Assembly: GCA_965661575.1 (NCBI GenBank)
Contig: CBFIEJ010000001.1
Span: forward strand, 42,712 to 106,711
DNA length: 64,000 bases
Origin: UA16 sp965661575
GTDB lineage: Bacteria > Bacteroidota > Bacteroidia > Flavobacteriales_D > Sanyastnellaceae
Reading direction: 5' to 3'
Shown: in pieces, positions 42,177 to 51,396 of the stretch
How positions within the stretch are numbered: the first letter of the stretch is position 1
How the letters are laid out: the number at the start of each line of letters is the position of its first letter
Made by a program: the position numbers and the translations under genes
Notes under the pieces: model-generated
The model's database searches: none
Seen by the model: only the letters and a program-made list of their open reading frames with translations
Told to the model about the DNA's origin: nothing

Positions 42177-44903
42177 TCAACCGTTCGTATGCGCAAAAAC
42201 TTCATCCAGAATCGCTTCCTGACGAAGTTTGTGTACATCGGACGAACCTGAAGCAGGGCTAGCACTTGTACTTCTAGCGATAACACTGAGTGGAACAGTC
42301 GTGAAGTTTTGGAGCATGAATGACCAAGCACCCATATTCTTCGGCTCTTCTTGAACCCAAATGTAATTGGCATCCGCGCCATACTTTTCGACCACTGCAG
42401 CCAATTCCACTTGCGGCAACGGGTGGATTTGCTCAACCCGAATCAGGGCGATGTTCAGCGCTGGATTTTCGTCCAATCGCTCCACCAAGTCATAGTAAAT
42501 TTTGCCGGAGCAAAGCACCACTGTATCCACTTTGCTTGCGCCAGATTTGTCACTCATACGCGGATCATCCAATACTTTTTGGAAGCCCCCTGAAGCCATT
42601 TCAGATAATTTCGAAACCGCTTTTGGATAACGCAATAGTTTTTTGGGTGTGAAAATGACCAGTGGCTTTCGGTAGTTCAACTTGACTTGGCGGCGAAGAA
42701 GATGAAAATAATTGGACGGCTCTGTGATGTTGCAAACGAACATGTTCTCACCACTCCCCAACTGCAAGAAGCGTTCCATGCGCCCAGAACTGTGTTCGGA
42801 CCCCATGCCTTCGTAGCCATGTGGCAAAAGCAGAGTTAAGCCATTCATGGTTCTCCACTTGTCCTCTGCTGCACTCAAAAATTGATCAAATAGAATTTGC
42901 GCGCCATTGTTGAAGTCTCCAAACTGAGCTTCCCAAATCGTCAGCCCATTCGGCGTTGCAAACGCGTAGCCGTAATCAAACCCTGCTACAGCATATTCAC
43001 TCAGCAAACTATTGTAAATAGTGAGATTCGCCTGTCCTTTCCGAAGGTGATTGAGCGGAATGATTTCCTCTTCACTGTCCTCCGTCTTGACCACAGCGTG
43101 GCGGTGCGAAAACGTACCGCGCTCAACATCTTGACCGCTGATGCGAACCGGGTGGCCTTCCACCAGTAAGGTCGCGTATGCCAGCAATTCTCCCAGAGCC
43201 CAGTCGAGACGATCCTCTTCTACCATCTTGAGGCGATCGCGCATAAGTCGTGCTACTTTTCTGTAGATCTTCTTGCCTTCCGGCAAAGTTGACATCGCAA
43301 TGGCAAGCTCTTTTAATTTTTTCTCAGCAATGCTCGTTTTGGGAGTGACAACCAACGCTTTTTCGTCAGCAGCCTTGTATCCTTTCCATAGATCACCCAA
43401 AAAGTCCTCCACCTGAGCGACTTCTCGTTTCTGAGCGTTTTGGTAAGCCCTCTCAAGCAACTGGTGCTGATCATTTCGAATGGACTCGACTTGCGCCTCT
43501 TCCATGCTGCCGTCGGCAAGCAAACGTTCGATGTAAATCTGGAGTGGATTGGGATGTTTCGAAATAGCCTTGTACAACTGAGGCTGAGTAAACATGGGTT
43601 CGTCGCCCTCGTTGTGTCCGTATTTTCGGTAGCCCAACAAATCGATAAACACATCGCGGTTCCAACGCTGCCGATACGCCAATGCAATTCGCATAACCTG
43701 AACAACTGCCTCTGCATCATCCGCATTCACGTGAAACGACAAGGACTCTGTCACCTTGCTCACATCCGTGCAATAAATGGAACTTCGACCGTCAAGGTAA
43801 TTGGTTGTAAAGCCTACCTGATTGTTGACCACAATGTGCACGGTCCCACCTGTGTGATAGCCATCCAATTGTGCCATTTGTGCGACCTCATAAACCACTC
43901 CTTGGCCCGACATGGCGGCATCGCCATGGATCAAGATCGGCAAGACACGATTCGCATCACCGCCTGTAGCATCGATGCGAGCACGGGTCAAACCTTCCAC
44001 CACGGGCCCTACTGCTTCGAGATGAGATGGATTGGGAGCCAAAGAGATGGAGACCGAATTTCCGCTGTCCGCTTGCTGCATGCGCGAATAGCCGAGGTGG
44101 TATTTGACGTCACCATCAAATTCGCCCTCATCATCGTACGCCTTGCCTTCAAATTCGCAGAAAATCTCCTCGTAAGGTTTCCCTAAAATGTGCGCCAACG
44201 TGGAAAGTCGTCCACGGTGAGCCATACCAATAAACACCTCCTCAACGCCCTGCTCCGTTCCTGATTCAATGACCGCATCCAGTGCAGCAATCAAGGTCTC
44301 TCCGCCTTCCAACGAAAAGCGTTTTTGACCGACGAACTTTTTCTGCAAGAACTCCTCGAACAGAGTAGCCTGGGAAAGTTTTTTCAAAATCTGTATGCGA
44401 TCCGCAAGCTCGATGCGCGGACGATTGGCGAGCTCAATGTGTTCACGGACCCATGCCTGTCTGTCCACATCTTGAATCATTACATACTCAATGCCAATGC
44501 TATGGCAGTAAGTTTCTTCAAGATGGTTCACAATGGATTGCAAGGTTGCAGGGCCCAATCCAACTTGAGTACCCGCTTGGAATACGGTCTTCAAATCCTC
44601 TTCTGAAAGGCCAAAGTGGCTCAAACTCAGATCTGGTTGATAGACTCGCCTTGCTCGCACAGGATTGGTCTTTGTAAAAAGATGACCCCGTTCGCGGTAC
44701 GCTTGGATCAATCCAATGACCTGGAACTCCTTTTGGGTTTGAGGACTTCCGGCATCTTCGCCATAGGAGGCTGTAGCCAGATCAAATCCTTTGAAAAATA
44801 AACGCCAACTCTGATCAACGGATTCCGGGTTGTTTCGGTACTGTTGATACAGTCGTTCCAGCGCCTGAGGTTCAGCTTGGCTGATGAAATCTAAAGGGTC
44901 CAT
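42177..44903 (-). CDS. sucA: 2-oxoglutarate dehydrogenase E1
   Basis: Thiamine-diphosphate decarboxylase of the TCA cycle. The 908-residue length is normal. It starts MDPLDFISQAEPQALERLY, with the N-terminal E2-binding segment, and contains GMAHRGRLSTLAHILGK, IHGDAAMSGQGVVYE, VNNQVGFTT (ThDP/Mg site) and the C-terminal LLPHGYEGMGSEHSSGRMERFLQL typical of OGDH E1. It is followed by sucB. Promoter-like TATCTTTA lies upstream of ATG 44903. Confidence 0.96.
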   Translation of the reverse strand: MDPLDFISQAEPQALERLYQQYRNNPESVDQSWRLFFKGFDLATASYGEDAGSPQTQKEFQVIGLIQAYRERGHLFTKTNPVRARRVYQPDLSLSHFGLSEEDLKTVFQAGTQVGLGPATLQSIVNHLEETYCHSIGIEYVMIQDVDRQAWVREHIELANRPRIELADRIQILKKLSQATLFEEFLQKKFVGQKRFSLEGGETLIAALDAVIESGTEQGVEEVFIGMAHRGRLSTLAHILGKPYEEIFCEFEGKAYDDEGEFDGDVKYHLGYSRMQQADSGNSVSISLAPNPSHLEAVGPVVEGLTRARIDATGGDANRVLPILIHGDAAMSGQGVVYEVAQMAQLDGYHTGGTVHIVVNNQVGFTTNYLDGRSSIYCTDVSKVTESLSFHVNADDAEAVVQVMRIALAYRQRWNRDVFIDLLGYRKYGHNEGDEPMFTQPQLYKAISKHPNPLQIYIERLLADGSMEEAQVESIRNDQHQLLERAYQNAQKREVAQVEDFLGDLWKGYKAADEKALVVTPKTSIAEKKLKELAIAMSTLPEGKKIYRKVARLMRDRLKMVEEDRLDWALGELLAYATLLVEGHPVRISGQDVERGTFSHRHAVVKTEDSEEEIIPLNHLRKGQANLTIYNSLLSEYAVAGFDYGYAFATPNGLTIWEAQFGDFNNGAQILFDQFLSAAEDKWRTMNGLTLLLPHGYEGMGSEHSSGRMERFLQLGSGENMFVCNITEPSNYFHLLRRQVKLNYRKPLVIFTPKKLLRYPKAVSKLSEMASGGFQKVLDDPRMSDKSGASKVDTVVLCSGKIYYDLVERLDENPALNIALIRVEQIHPLPQVELAAVVEKYGADANYIWVQEEPKNMGAWSFMLQNFTTVPLSVIARSTSASPASGSSDVHKLRQEAILDEVFAHTNG

Positions 44904-44928
44904 GCGGACTATACGTATTTTGTCGGGT

Positions 44929-44936
44929 TAAAGATA
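44929..44936 (-). promoter_or_regulatory. Probable -7 element of sucA-sucB
   Basis: TATCTTTA on the minus strand, 25 bases before ATG 44903. Confidence 0.4.
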
Positions 44937-45010
44937 CACTGAGGGCCGCACTCCTGAAATGAATTCGACAATTGCCTTTGAAATTCGCATCAAGTCCCGT
45001 GCTTCGGAGT

Positions 45011-45364
45011 CTATTGAACTGAATATGTCCACCTTGTCCAGACCTTCAATGCAGCGCGTTGGAGGCATTTTTCCGCGAGCATTGAAATGGCTTTTGGCCG
45101 TTCGAAATCATGCAAAATTGTGCGCACCAAATCCTCCCCTAAATCCAGGCGATAAAAGGCAGCAAATGTGCCGCTCGGGTCGTGATCCATTCCCCATTCA
45201 ATCTCACCCTCAACAAGGGAATTCATTGGCATATTGGCCTTTTTGACTCGCTCGAGATCCCATTGAAAATCCTTGACCAATTGCGTCACTACAGCCGTTA
45301 AGAAATCCTCTTCTGAACGATGCACCGGCAAGGCTTTATCAGGTAAAATCCGCGCCAGTTCCAT
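45011..45364 (-). CDS. Uncharacterised small protein downstream of polyprenyl synthase
   Basis: A 117-residue soluble protein starting MELARILPDKALPVHRSEED and ending WTRWTYSVQ. I do not recognise a family. There is no signal peptide or membrane segment; it is mixed charged, with acidic patch VEGEIEWGMDHDPSG and basic end. ATG 45364 lies 7 bases after the polyprenyl synthase stop, so the two are probably cotranscribed; the longer open frame upstream overlaps that gene and is unlikely to be used. Tight spacing, normal base composition and lack of a better frame on either strand support a real gene. Confidence 0.6.
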   Translation of the reverse strand: MELARILPDKALPVHRSEEDFLTAVVTQLVKDFQWDLERVKKANMPMNSLVEGEIEWGMDHDPSGTFAAFYRLDLGEDLVRTILHDFERPKAISMLAEKCLQRAALKVWTRWTYSVQ

Positions 45365-45371
45365 AAAACAA

Positions 45372-46355
45372 TTAAGATGTTCGTTGGGTAACCAAGCCGC
45401 CCAAGAAATCGAACCATTCACGGTTTGTTTCACTCAAGTTCAAATCATCCAAAGCAGACATCGCTCGATTGACATAATCGACCATCGCACTTCTTGCGGC
45501 CTCATCCGCACCACATTCGACCATGGCTTTTTTCACGAATTCAACCTTATCAATTGGTCGATCATCGATATCATCCCACATCTTCAACTCACTGAGCAGT
45601 TCAGGGCTTGCCTGCTCCCAGGTGTGCAAACGCAAAAAAGTCTTTTTGTTCGAAAGGATGTCGCCGCCCACCTGCTTGCCCATGGCGTCTCCACCGAAAA
45701 CGTCCAGCAAATCGTCCTGCATCTGAAAAGCCAAACCCAATTGTTCACCCGCTTCATACCACAGCTTTACGCGTTCTTCATTTGCACCTACAGCGATTGC
45801 ACCCATGGCCAAAGAAGCCGCCACTAGGACCGAGGTTTTAAGGCGAATCATCTCCATATATTCTTCCACTGTGACGTCTAATCGCCGCTCAAAATCCATG
45901 TCTGATTGCTGCCCAATGCACACTTCCAATGCTGTTTGGTTGAATACCTTCAAAGCGTTTGGCAAGGCCTTGAGATCCATCTCTGCCAGGGCCATGTGAG
46001 CCAAAGTATACATCGCATCGCCAGAAAGAATACCAGCGTTCTCGTCCCACTTGACATGAACCGTAGGATTCCCGCGCCGCTTTGGAGCTTGATCCATGAT
46101 GTCATCGTGCATCAAAGTGAAGTTGTGAAACAACTCAACGGCGAGAGCAGCAGGATGAGCTTTTTGCGCTTCAGAACCTTCGGCTTCTGCAGCTGACAAA
46201 GCCAGCACTGCGCGCAATCGTTTGCCTCCGATGCCCATGAGATAGTGCACCGGATCGTACAGACCGTCTGCAGCACCTTGAGGGTATCGATTCAAAAATG
46301 ACTCTATCGCATGATTCGCTTCCTGCTTGAGTCTGGTGAGGGTTGGGTGCTCCAT
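45372..46355 (-). CDS. Polyprenyl synthetase family protein (trans-isoprenyl diphosphate synthase)
   Basis: Adds isopentenyl diphosphate to allylic diphosphates. The 327-residue all-helical protein has GGKRLRAVL, the first aspartate-rich motif MHDDIMDQAPKRRG and the second MQDDLLDVFG, with the final KKTFL segment. Chain length (farnesyl, geranylgeranyl or longer for menaquinone) is set by residues before the first motif and cannot be read off safely. It follows rfbA by 14 bases on the minus strand. ispD at 24 kb supplies the pathway. Confidence 0.92.
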   Translation of the reverse strand: MEHPTLTRLKQEANHAIESFLNRYPQGAADGLYDPVHYLMGIGGKRLRAVLALSAAEAEGSEAQKAHPAALAVELFHNFTLMHDDIMDQAPKRRGNPTVHVKWDENAGILSGDAMYTLAHMALAEMDLKALPNALKVFNQTALEVCIGQQSDMDFERRLDVTVEEYMEMIRLKTSVLVAASLAMGAIAVGANEERVKLWYEAGEQLGLAFQMQDDLLDVFGGDAMGKQVGGDILSNKKTFLRLHTWEQASPELLSELKMWDDIDDRPIDKVEFVKKAMVECGADEAARSAMVDYVNRAMSALDDLNLSETNREWFDFLGGLVTQRTS

Positions 46356-46369
46356 CTACTGTGCGCGCG

Positions 46370-47239
46370 CTATTTACCTCTCTCGAGCTGGTCGATTAGA
46401 TAGTCTCCGTAACCAGACTTCTTCAGAGGCTCGGCAATTCTAATCAAAGTGGCGTCATCGATGTAGCCCATTCGCCAGGCAATCTCTTCAATGCATCCTA
46501 CCTTCAAACCTTGACGCTCCTCAATGACCTGGACATATTGTGATGCCTGCATCAGCGACTCGTGGGTGCCGGTGTCCAACCAAGCCATTCCACGGTCCAT
46601 CTTGGATACAAATAACTTTCCTGCCTCTAAATAAGCTTTGTTGACATCGGTGATCTCATACTCGCCTCGGGCACTTGGCTCCAAGTTGGCCGCAATGGAA
46701 ACCACATCGTTGTCATAAAAATACAGCCCGGGCACAGCATAGTTGGACGTAGGGTTTTCGGGTTTCTCCACAATGCTCACCGCCTTCTCATTTTCGTCAA
46801 ACGTAACAACGCCATAACGTTCAGGATCGTTTACATAATAAGCGTAAACAATGGCACCGTTGGGATCGATGTTCGCACGCAGCTGCCGCCCAAACCCCTT
46901 GCCGTAAAAGATGTTATCCCCCAACACCAGAGCCACCTTATCCGAACCAATGAAATCCGCTCCAATGACAAAAGCTTGCGCCAAACCATTCGGCTCAGGT
47001 TGTTCGGCATATTCAATGTTACAACCAATGGCACTCCCATCGCCCAACAAGCGTTGAAAACCCGGCAAATCCATTGGAGTGCTGATGATGAGAATATCCT
47101 TAATCCCACTCAACATGAGGGTAGATAGAGGGTAATAAATCATCGGTTTATCGTAAACAGGCATCAACTGCTTGCTTACCGCTTTGGTCAGCGGCCACAG
47201 GCGTGTACCCGACCCTCCAGCTAAAATAATTCCTTTCAT
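46370..47239 (-). CDS. rfbA: Glucose-1-phosphate thymidylyltransferase
   Basis: First step of dTDP-sugar synthesis, making dTDP-glucose from dTTP and glucose-1-phosphate. The 289-residue protein starts MKGIILAGGSGTRLWPLT (nucleotide loop with Arg), then DKPMIYYPLSTLMLSGI, VLGDNIFYGKGFG, EKPENPTSNYAVPGLYFYD and WLDTGTHESL: the full RmlA pattern. It lies 22 bases after the RND exporter gene. rfbD is 14 kb away; rfbB and rfbC are not seen here. Confidence 0.96.
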   Translation of the reverse strand: MKGIILAGGSGTRLWPLTKAVSKQLMPVYDKPMIYYPLSTLMLSGIKDILIISTPMDLPGFQRLLGDGSAIGCNIEYAEQPEPNGLAQAFVIGADFIGSDKVALVLGDNIFYGKGFGRQLRANIDPNGAIVYAYYVNDPERYGVVTFDENEKAVSIVEKPENPTSNYAVPGLYFYDNDVVSIAANLEPSARGEYEITDVNKAYLEAGKLFVSKMDRGMAWLDTGTHESLMQASQYVQVIEERQGLKVGCIEEIAWRMGYIDDATLIRIAEPLKKSGYGDYLIDQLERGK

Positions 47240-47261
47240 AGCTTATTGATTCGCTCCTAAT

Positions 47262-49823
47262 TTAAGACTCCGATTCCGAATCTACCGAATCCGACTTGGA
47301 CCGATTGCTTCTCAGGATTGCATGCTGTTCATCACCCTTTCCCGGTGAAAAGCCTTTTTGAATTTCCAATTCCTCCAATTCTATGTCTTCCTCCTCGTCC
47401 AAAATCGAAAAGAATGGTTCTGAAAATGATCGCGTGGTTAGCGATTTTTCAAAGGCCAAGAGCAAAGAAGGCAGCAAAAGCAGGTTCGTAAACATTGCTA
47501 CCCCCAGGGTGATTGAAACCAGCAACCCTAGGTATCTGGTGCCTTCAAATTCTGACATGGCGAACATCAAAAAACCAAAAAACAAAACGATCGATGTATA
47601 CATCATGCTCACCCCTGTCTCCTTCAGAGCAAGCATAACAGAGTCCTTGATGTTCCAAGCTTTAAAGTTCAATTCTTGCCTGTATTTGGCCAAAAAGTGA
47701 ATGGTGTCATCCACCGATATGCCGAATGCAATGCTGAACACTAAGATCGTAGAAGGTTTGATGGGAATGCCTAACCAGCCCATGATTCCCGCAGTGAACA
47801 TGAGCGGGAATAAATTGGGCAAAAGAGCAATCCCGACCATTCGAGATGATTTGAATAGCAACGCCATCATCAATGCGATGACACAAATGGCAAGGGCAAT
47901 CGAAATCCCTAAGTTCTTCACCATGTAAGTTGTGCCTTCCAAAAAGGTTACACTCGTGCCAGTCAAAATCAAGCTATACTCTGGAGCCGGAAATATGCTA
48001 TCCAACCGCGGCTTGATTTCATCCATCAAAGCGCGCATTTCGAGCGTCCCAATGTCCATCATCTGTGCACTTACTCGCGCTACAGATCGGTCTTCATTGA
48101 AAAATTTGGAGGCCACATCGTTGGCGGATTTGGAGGTCCCCGCAGAGGCCTCGGTGCCTCTCACCCATGGACCAAACTGTGTTTTTTCCATCCCCAAACG
48201 CGGCAGACGATAATTTTTGGGATGGCCATTCTTGAATGCTTGAAATGCAAATTTCGCTGCATCGGCAGCGCTAATGGAACGGCTGTATTCTGGGTATTCG
48301 TCCAGGACATTTTGAAGCTTGTCGACACGTTTTAAAAAATTCGAACCTGTCACGCCATTCGGACGATGCGTATCAATCATAATTTCGAACGGCATAGCAC
48401 CACCAAACCTCCGCTCCATCCATTTCAAGTCTGTGATCACGCGGTCTTGATCGGGCAAGTCATCGACAATGTTTCCAGTGGTTTGCATTTGAAAGATGCC
48501 CCCAATGCTGAACAGCAGCAACAAGACGGCTCCAGCGTAGACACGTGGCCTGCGGTTTTCGACCACTTCGGCCAATCGATTCACAAATGTGAACATCCAC
48601 CGGCGATCCAAGTGGCGGGTATGTTTCACTTTTGGGGCGGGCAAACCAGCCATCATTGCAGGAATGACGATGATTGAAATCACAAACACCCCCAGGATAT
48701 TGAGCGCTGTAACAATCCCAAAATGTCGGAGCATTTCACTGTGGGTGAAAATGAATGTTGCGAAGCCCAGAGCCGTGGTGAAATTCGTTAGCAATGTGGC
48801 GTTGCCCACTTTGACAATCATTCGCTGCAAAGCCATGGCTTTGTTGCCGTGTCGTTTAAATTCAGAGTGGTACTTGTTGATCAAGTAAATGCAGTTGGGA
48901 ACACCAATGACAATCATCAAAGGCGGAATCAGACTCATGATGAGATTCACAGGGAAATCAAACAGCGCGATGGTACCCAGAGACCAAATCACACCGGTTC
49001 CCACCACAATCAAACTCACTCCTGTTACGATCGGATTTCGGAAAAACAGGAACAGCAGAAACATCGTTACGAGGAGCGCGGCCCCGATGAACCAGCCAAT
49101 TTCATTTTTGACCTTGTTGGTCATCTGCACCCGAATGAACGGCAGACCACTGATCGATAATTTCACCCCGTGACGCTCGCTCCATGCATCCGTCAAAGCA
49201 ACCACGTCTTCCACAACGGCGCCACGGTGCTTGGAATCGAAAAGTTTCGGATTCATAAACACAGATAGCAGCGTGGCATCATGCGATTCATTGAACAATA
49301 AGCCTTCGTAAAATGGAAGTTCTAAGAGTCTGCTCAGCAAACTATCGACGTACTGCTGACTGATGCTGTTCTCGCCTTGAAAGCGCCCCGCTGGCACCAG
49401 CGGTGTCAGCACAAATTGGCGGTTCGCAATGTCTTTTTCAACGTCAACGGCCCGGGTGATGGAGAACACACTATCGATGAGCGGAATCTGTACTTTCTCC
49501 TCCAACCCGTCATCCACAGTGTCACGCAAGGTTTCCATCTCATGAATGGATCGCGCAAGCTCTTCCCAAGCCGATAAGCCTTCTGGGTTGCTCAGCGGAG
49601 CCAAATCCGCTCCTATGAGCATGACGTTTCCCTCAGTCCCAAATACATCCTGAAACCGCGCATAGTCGAGCGCTATTGAATCGTCAGCGGGTAAGAGGCC
49701 GCTGAACGTGTATTGCAGCCTCAAATTGGGAATCTGTTTCGCCATAAAGGCAGTCCCCAAGGCAAGCAAAACGAGCCACAGCAATCGCTGTCGAATCAAT
49801 AAAGACGCTATGTTATTCCACAT
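47262..49823 (-). CDS. RND/MMPL-superfamily exporter
   Basis: An 853-residue inner-membrane protein with two homologous halves: an N-terminal helix, a large periplasmic domain (about residues 35-240), five or six helices, then a second periplasmic domain and six helices. The segment NCIYLINKYHSEFKRHGNKAMALQR and its counterpart GISVDDTIHFLAKYRQELNFKAWNIKDSVM are the patched/MMPL-like motifs of each half. Such proteins move lipids, hopanoids or sterol-like molecules using the proton gradient. The C-terminus is an acidic/Ser-rich tail. ATG 49823 is used; the frame is open upstream over the lpd leader but unlike the family. Substrate unknown. Confidence 0.87.
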   Translation of the reverse strand: MWNNIASLLIRQRLLWLVLLALGTAFMAKQIPNLRLQYTFSGLLPADDSIALDYARFQDVFGTEGNVMLIGADLAPLSNPEGLSAWEELARSIHEMETLRDTVDDGLEEKVQIPLIDSVFSITRAVDVEKDIANRQFVLTPLVPAGRFQGENSISQQYVDSLLSRLLELPFYEGLLFNESHDATLLSVFMNPKLFDSKHRGAVVEDVVALTDAWSERHGVKLSISGLPFIRVQMTNKVKNEIGWFIGAALLVTMFLLFLFFRNPIVTGVSLIVVGTGVIWSLGTIALFDFPVNLIMSLIPPLMIVIGVPNCIYLINKYHSEFKRHGNKAMALQRMIVKVGNATLLTNFTTALGFATFIFTHSEMLRHFGIVTALNILGVFVISIIVIPAMMAGLPAPKVKHTRHLDRRWMFTFVNRLAEVVENRRPRVYAGAVLLLLFSIGGIFQMQTTGNIVDDLPDQDRVITDLKWMERRFGGAMPFEIMIDTHRPNGVTGSNFLKRVDKLQNVLDEYPEYSRSISAADAAKFAFQAFKNGHPKNYRLPRLGMEKTQFGPWVRGTEASAGTSKSANDVASKFFNEDRSVARVSAQMMDIGTLEMRALMDEIKPRLDSIFPAPEYSLILTGTSVTFLEGTTYMVKNLGISIALAICVIALMMALLFKSSRMVGIALLPNLFPLMFTAGIMGWLGIPIKPSTILVFSIAFGISVDDTIHFLAKYRQELNFKAWNIKDSVMLALKETGVSMMYTSIVLFFGFLMFAMSEFEGTRYLGLLVSITLGVAMFTNLLLLPSLLLAFEKSLTTRSFSEPFFSILDEEEDIELEELEIQKGFSPGKGDEQHAILRSNRSKSDSVDSESES

Positions 49824-49969
49824 GGAACATGAGTAATGGCTGGCGTGGCGATGAACACATTGAACTGAAGAACTGCGCGCTTTGTTCGCATTCAACGATG
49901 CAAAGAAAGGGGAAAAAACTTCTATTGAGCTCATTGCAAGGTCTCGCTGTAATTCATCGCGCTGACCAT

Positions 49970-49977
49970 TACCTTTA
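49970..49977 (+). promoter_or_regulatory. -7 element of the lpd operon (leaderless type)
   Basis: TACCTTTA, four bases (CACT) before ATG 49982. The same CACT spacer separates box and ATG at rbfA. Confidence 0.55.
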
Positions 49978-49981
49978 CACT

Positions 49982-51385
49982 ATGGAATCTTATGATGTAA
50001 TCGTCATTGGCAGTGGGCCAGGAGGATACGTAGCTGCAATCCGCGCTGCGCAATTGGGCAAGAAAACGGCCCTGATCGAAAAGTACAACTCGCTAGGAGG
50101 CACCTGTCTCAATGTAGGATGCATTCCTTCGAAGGCGCTCTTGGACAGTTCCGAACATTTTCACCAAGCAGCCCATCAGTTCGAAGCGCACGGAATCGGC
50201 ACCGGAGAGTTGAAACTCGACTTCAAGCGCATGATTGCTCGGAAAGCTGAAGTCGTAGAACAAACCGTGGGGGGGATTGACTTCCTGATGAAAAAGAATG
50301 GTATTGATGTCCTGAACGGGCTCGGCTCATTTGTGGATGCAAACACCATTGAGGTGAAGCCTCAAGGGGGAAAAGCGACAAGCATTACCGGAGCTCACAT
50401 CATCATCGCTACGGGCTCAAAACCAGCGTCACTTCCCTTCATTAAAATTGACAAAAAACGCATCATCACTTCCACCGAGGCCCTTACACTTGCCGCTCTT
50501 CCGAAGAGCATGATCGTAATCGGTGGTGGAGTCATTGGGCTGGAAATGGGGAGCGTTTATGCGCGTCTAGGTACGGAAGTACATGTTGTGGAATACCAAG
50601 ATGGCATCATCCCAACTATGGATAAGAGCATGGGCAAAGAACTGATGCGCAGCATGAAAAAATTAGGGGTGAAATTTCACCTCCAGCATGGCGTCAAAGA
50701 AGTCAAAGCCACGGCCAAAGGAGTGGTCGTCAAAGCCGATGACAAAAAAGGCAAAGAAGTCCGTTGGGAAGCGGATTACTGCCTCGTTTCTGTAGGTCGA
50801 AAAGCTTACACAGAAGGTCTGAATCTCGAATCAGCCGGGCTGACCACAGATGAGCGAGGCCGCATTGATGTCAATGAGCACATGCAAACGGCCGTTCCCC
50901 ACATCTTTGCCATTGGCGATGTGGTGCGCGGTGCAATGCTCGCCCACAAGGCTGAAGAGGAAGGGGTTGTCGCTGCAGAGGTCATTGCCGGTGAGCATCC
51001 CCACATCGATTACAACCTCATTCCCAATGTCGTTTACACATGGCCAGAAGTGGCCGGTGTTGGACAAACAGAAGAACAACTGAAGGCCTCCGAAACTCCG
51101 TACAAATCTGGCTCATTTCCATTCAAAGCAAGCGGCAGAGCGCGCGCTTCCATGGACACCGACGGATCGATTAAGGTCCTCGCCCACGCTGAGACGGATG
51201 AAATCCTCGGGGTCCACATGTGCGGTCCTCGTGCGGCCGATATGATTGCGGAGGCGGTAGTTGCCATGGAATTCCGTGCGACCGCAGAGGACATTAGTCG
51301 CATGTCACACGCCCACCCCACTTTCACCGAGGCCATCAAGGAGGCCGCCCTCGCTGCCACCGGCAACAGAGCGTTGCACGTGTAA
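49982..51385 (+). CDS. lpdA: Dihydrolipoyl dehydrogenase (E3)
   Basis: FAD enzyme reoxidising the lipoyl groups of 2-oxoacid dehydrogenases and the glycine cleavage system. The 467-residue protein has the FAD loop VIGSGPGGYVAAI, the redox disulfide GGTCLNVGCIPSKALL, the NAD loop VIGGGVIGLEMGS, AIGDVVRGAMLAHKAEEEG, and the dimer-interface base in SHAHPTFTEAI. ATG 49982 follows a leaderless-type box, so the longer upstream frame is not used. It probably serves the SucA/SucB complex encoded 5 kb away. pabB follows by 11 bases. Confidence 0.95.
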   Translation: MESYDVIVIGSGPGGYVAAIRAAQLGKKTALIEKYNSLGGTCLNVGCIPSKALLDSSEHFHQAAHQFEAHGIGTGELKLDFKRMIARKAEVVEQTVGGIDFLMKKNGIDVLNGLGSFVDANTIEVKPQGGKATSITGAHIIIATGSKPASLPFIKIDKKRIITSTEALTLAALPKSMIVIGGGVIGLEMGSVYARLGTEVHVVEYQDGIIPTMDKSMGKELMRSMKKLGVKFHLQHGVKEVKATAKGVVVKADDKKGKEVRWEADYCLVSVGRKAYTEGLNLESAGLTTDERGRIDVNEHMQTAVPHIFAIGDVVRGAMLAHKAEEEGVVAAEVIAGEHPHIDYNLIPNVVYTWPEVAGVGQTEEQLKASETPYKSGSFPFKASGRARASMDTDGSIKVLAHAETDEILGVHMCGPRAADMIAEAVVAMEFRATAEDISRMSHAHPTFTEAIKEAALAATGNRALHV

Positions 51386-51396
51386 AAAATCGAGGC

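Noticed and set aside
43440..44186. 248-codon open frame antisense to sucA
   Set aside because: Shadow of a strongly conserved gene, no supporting signals.
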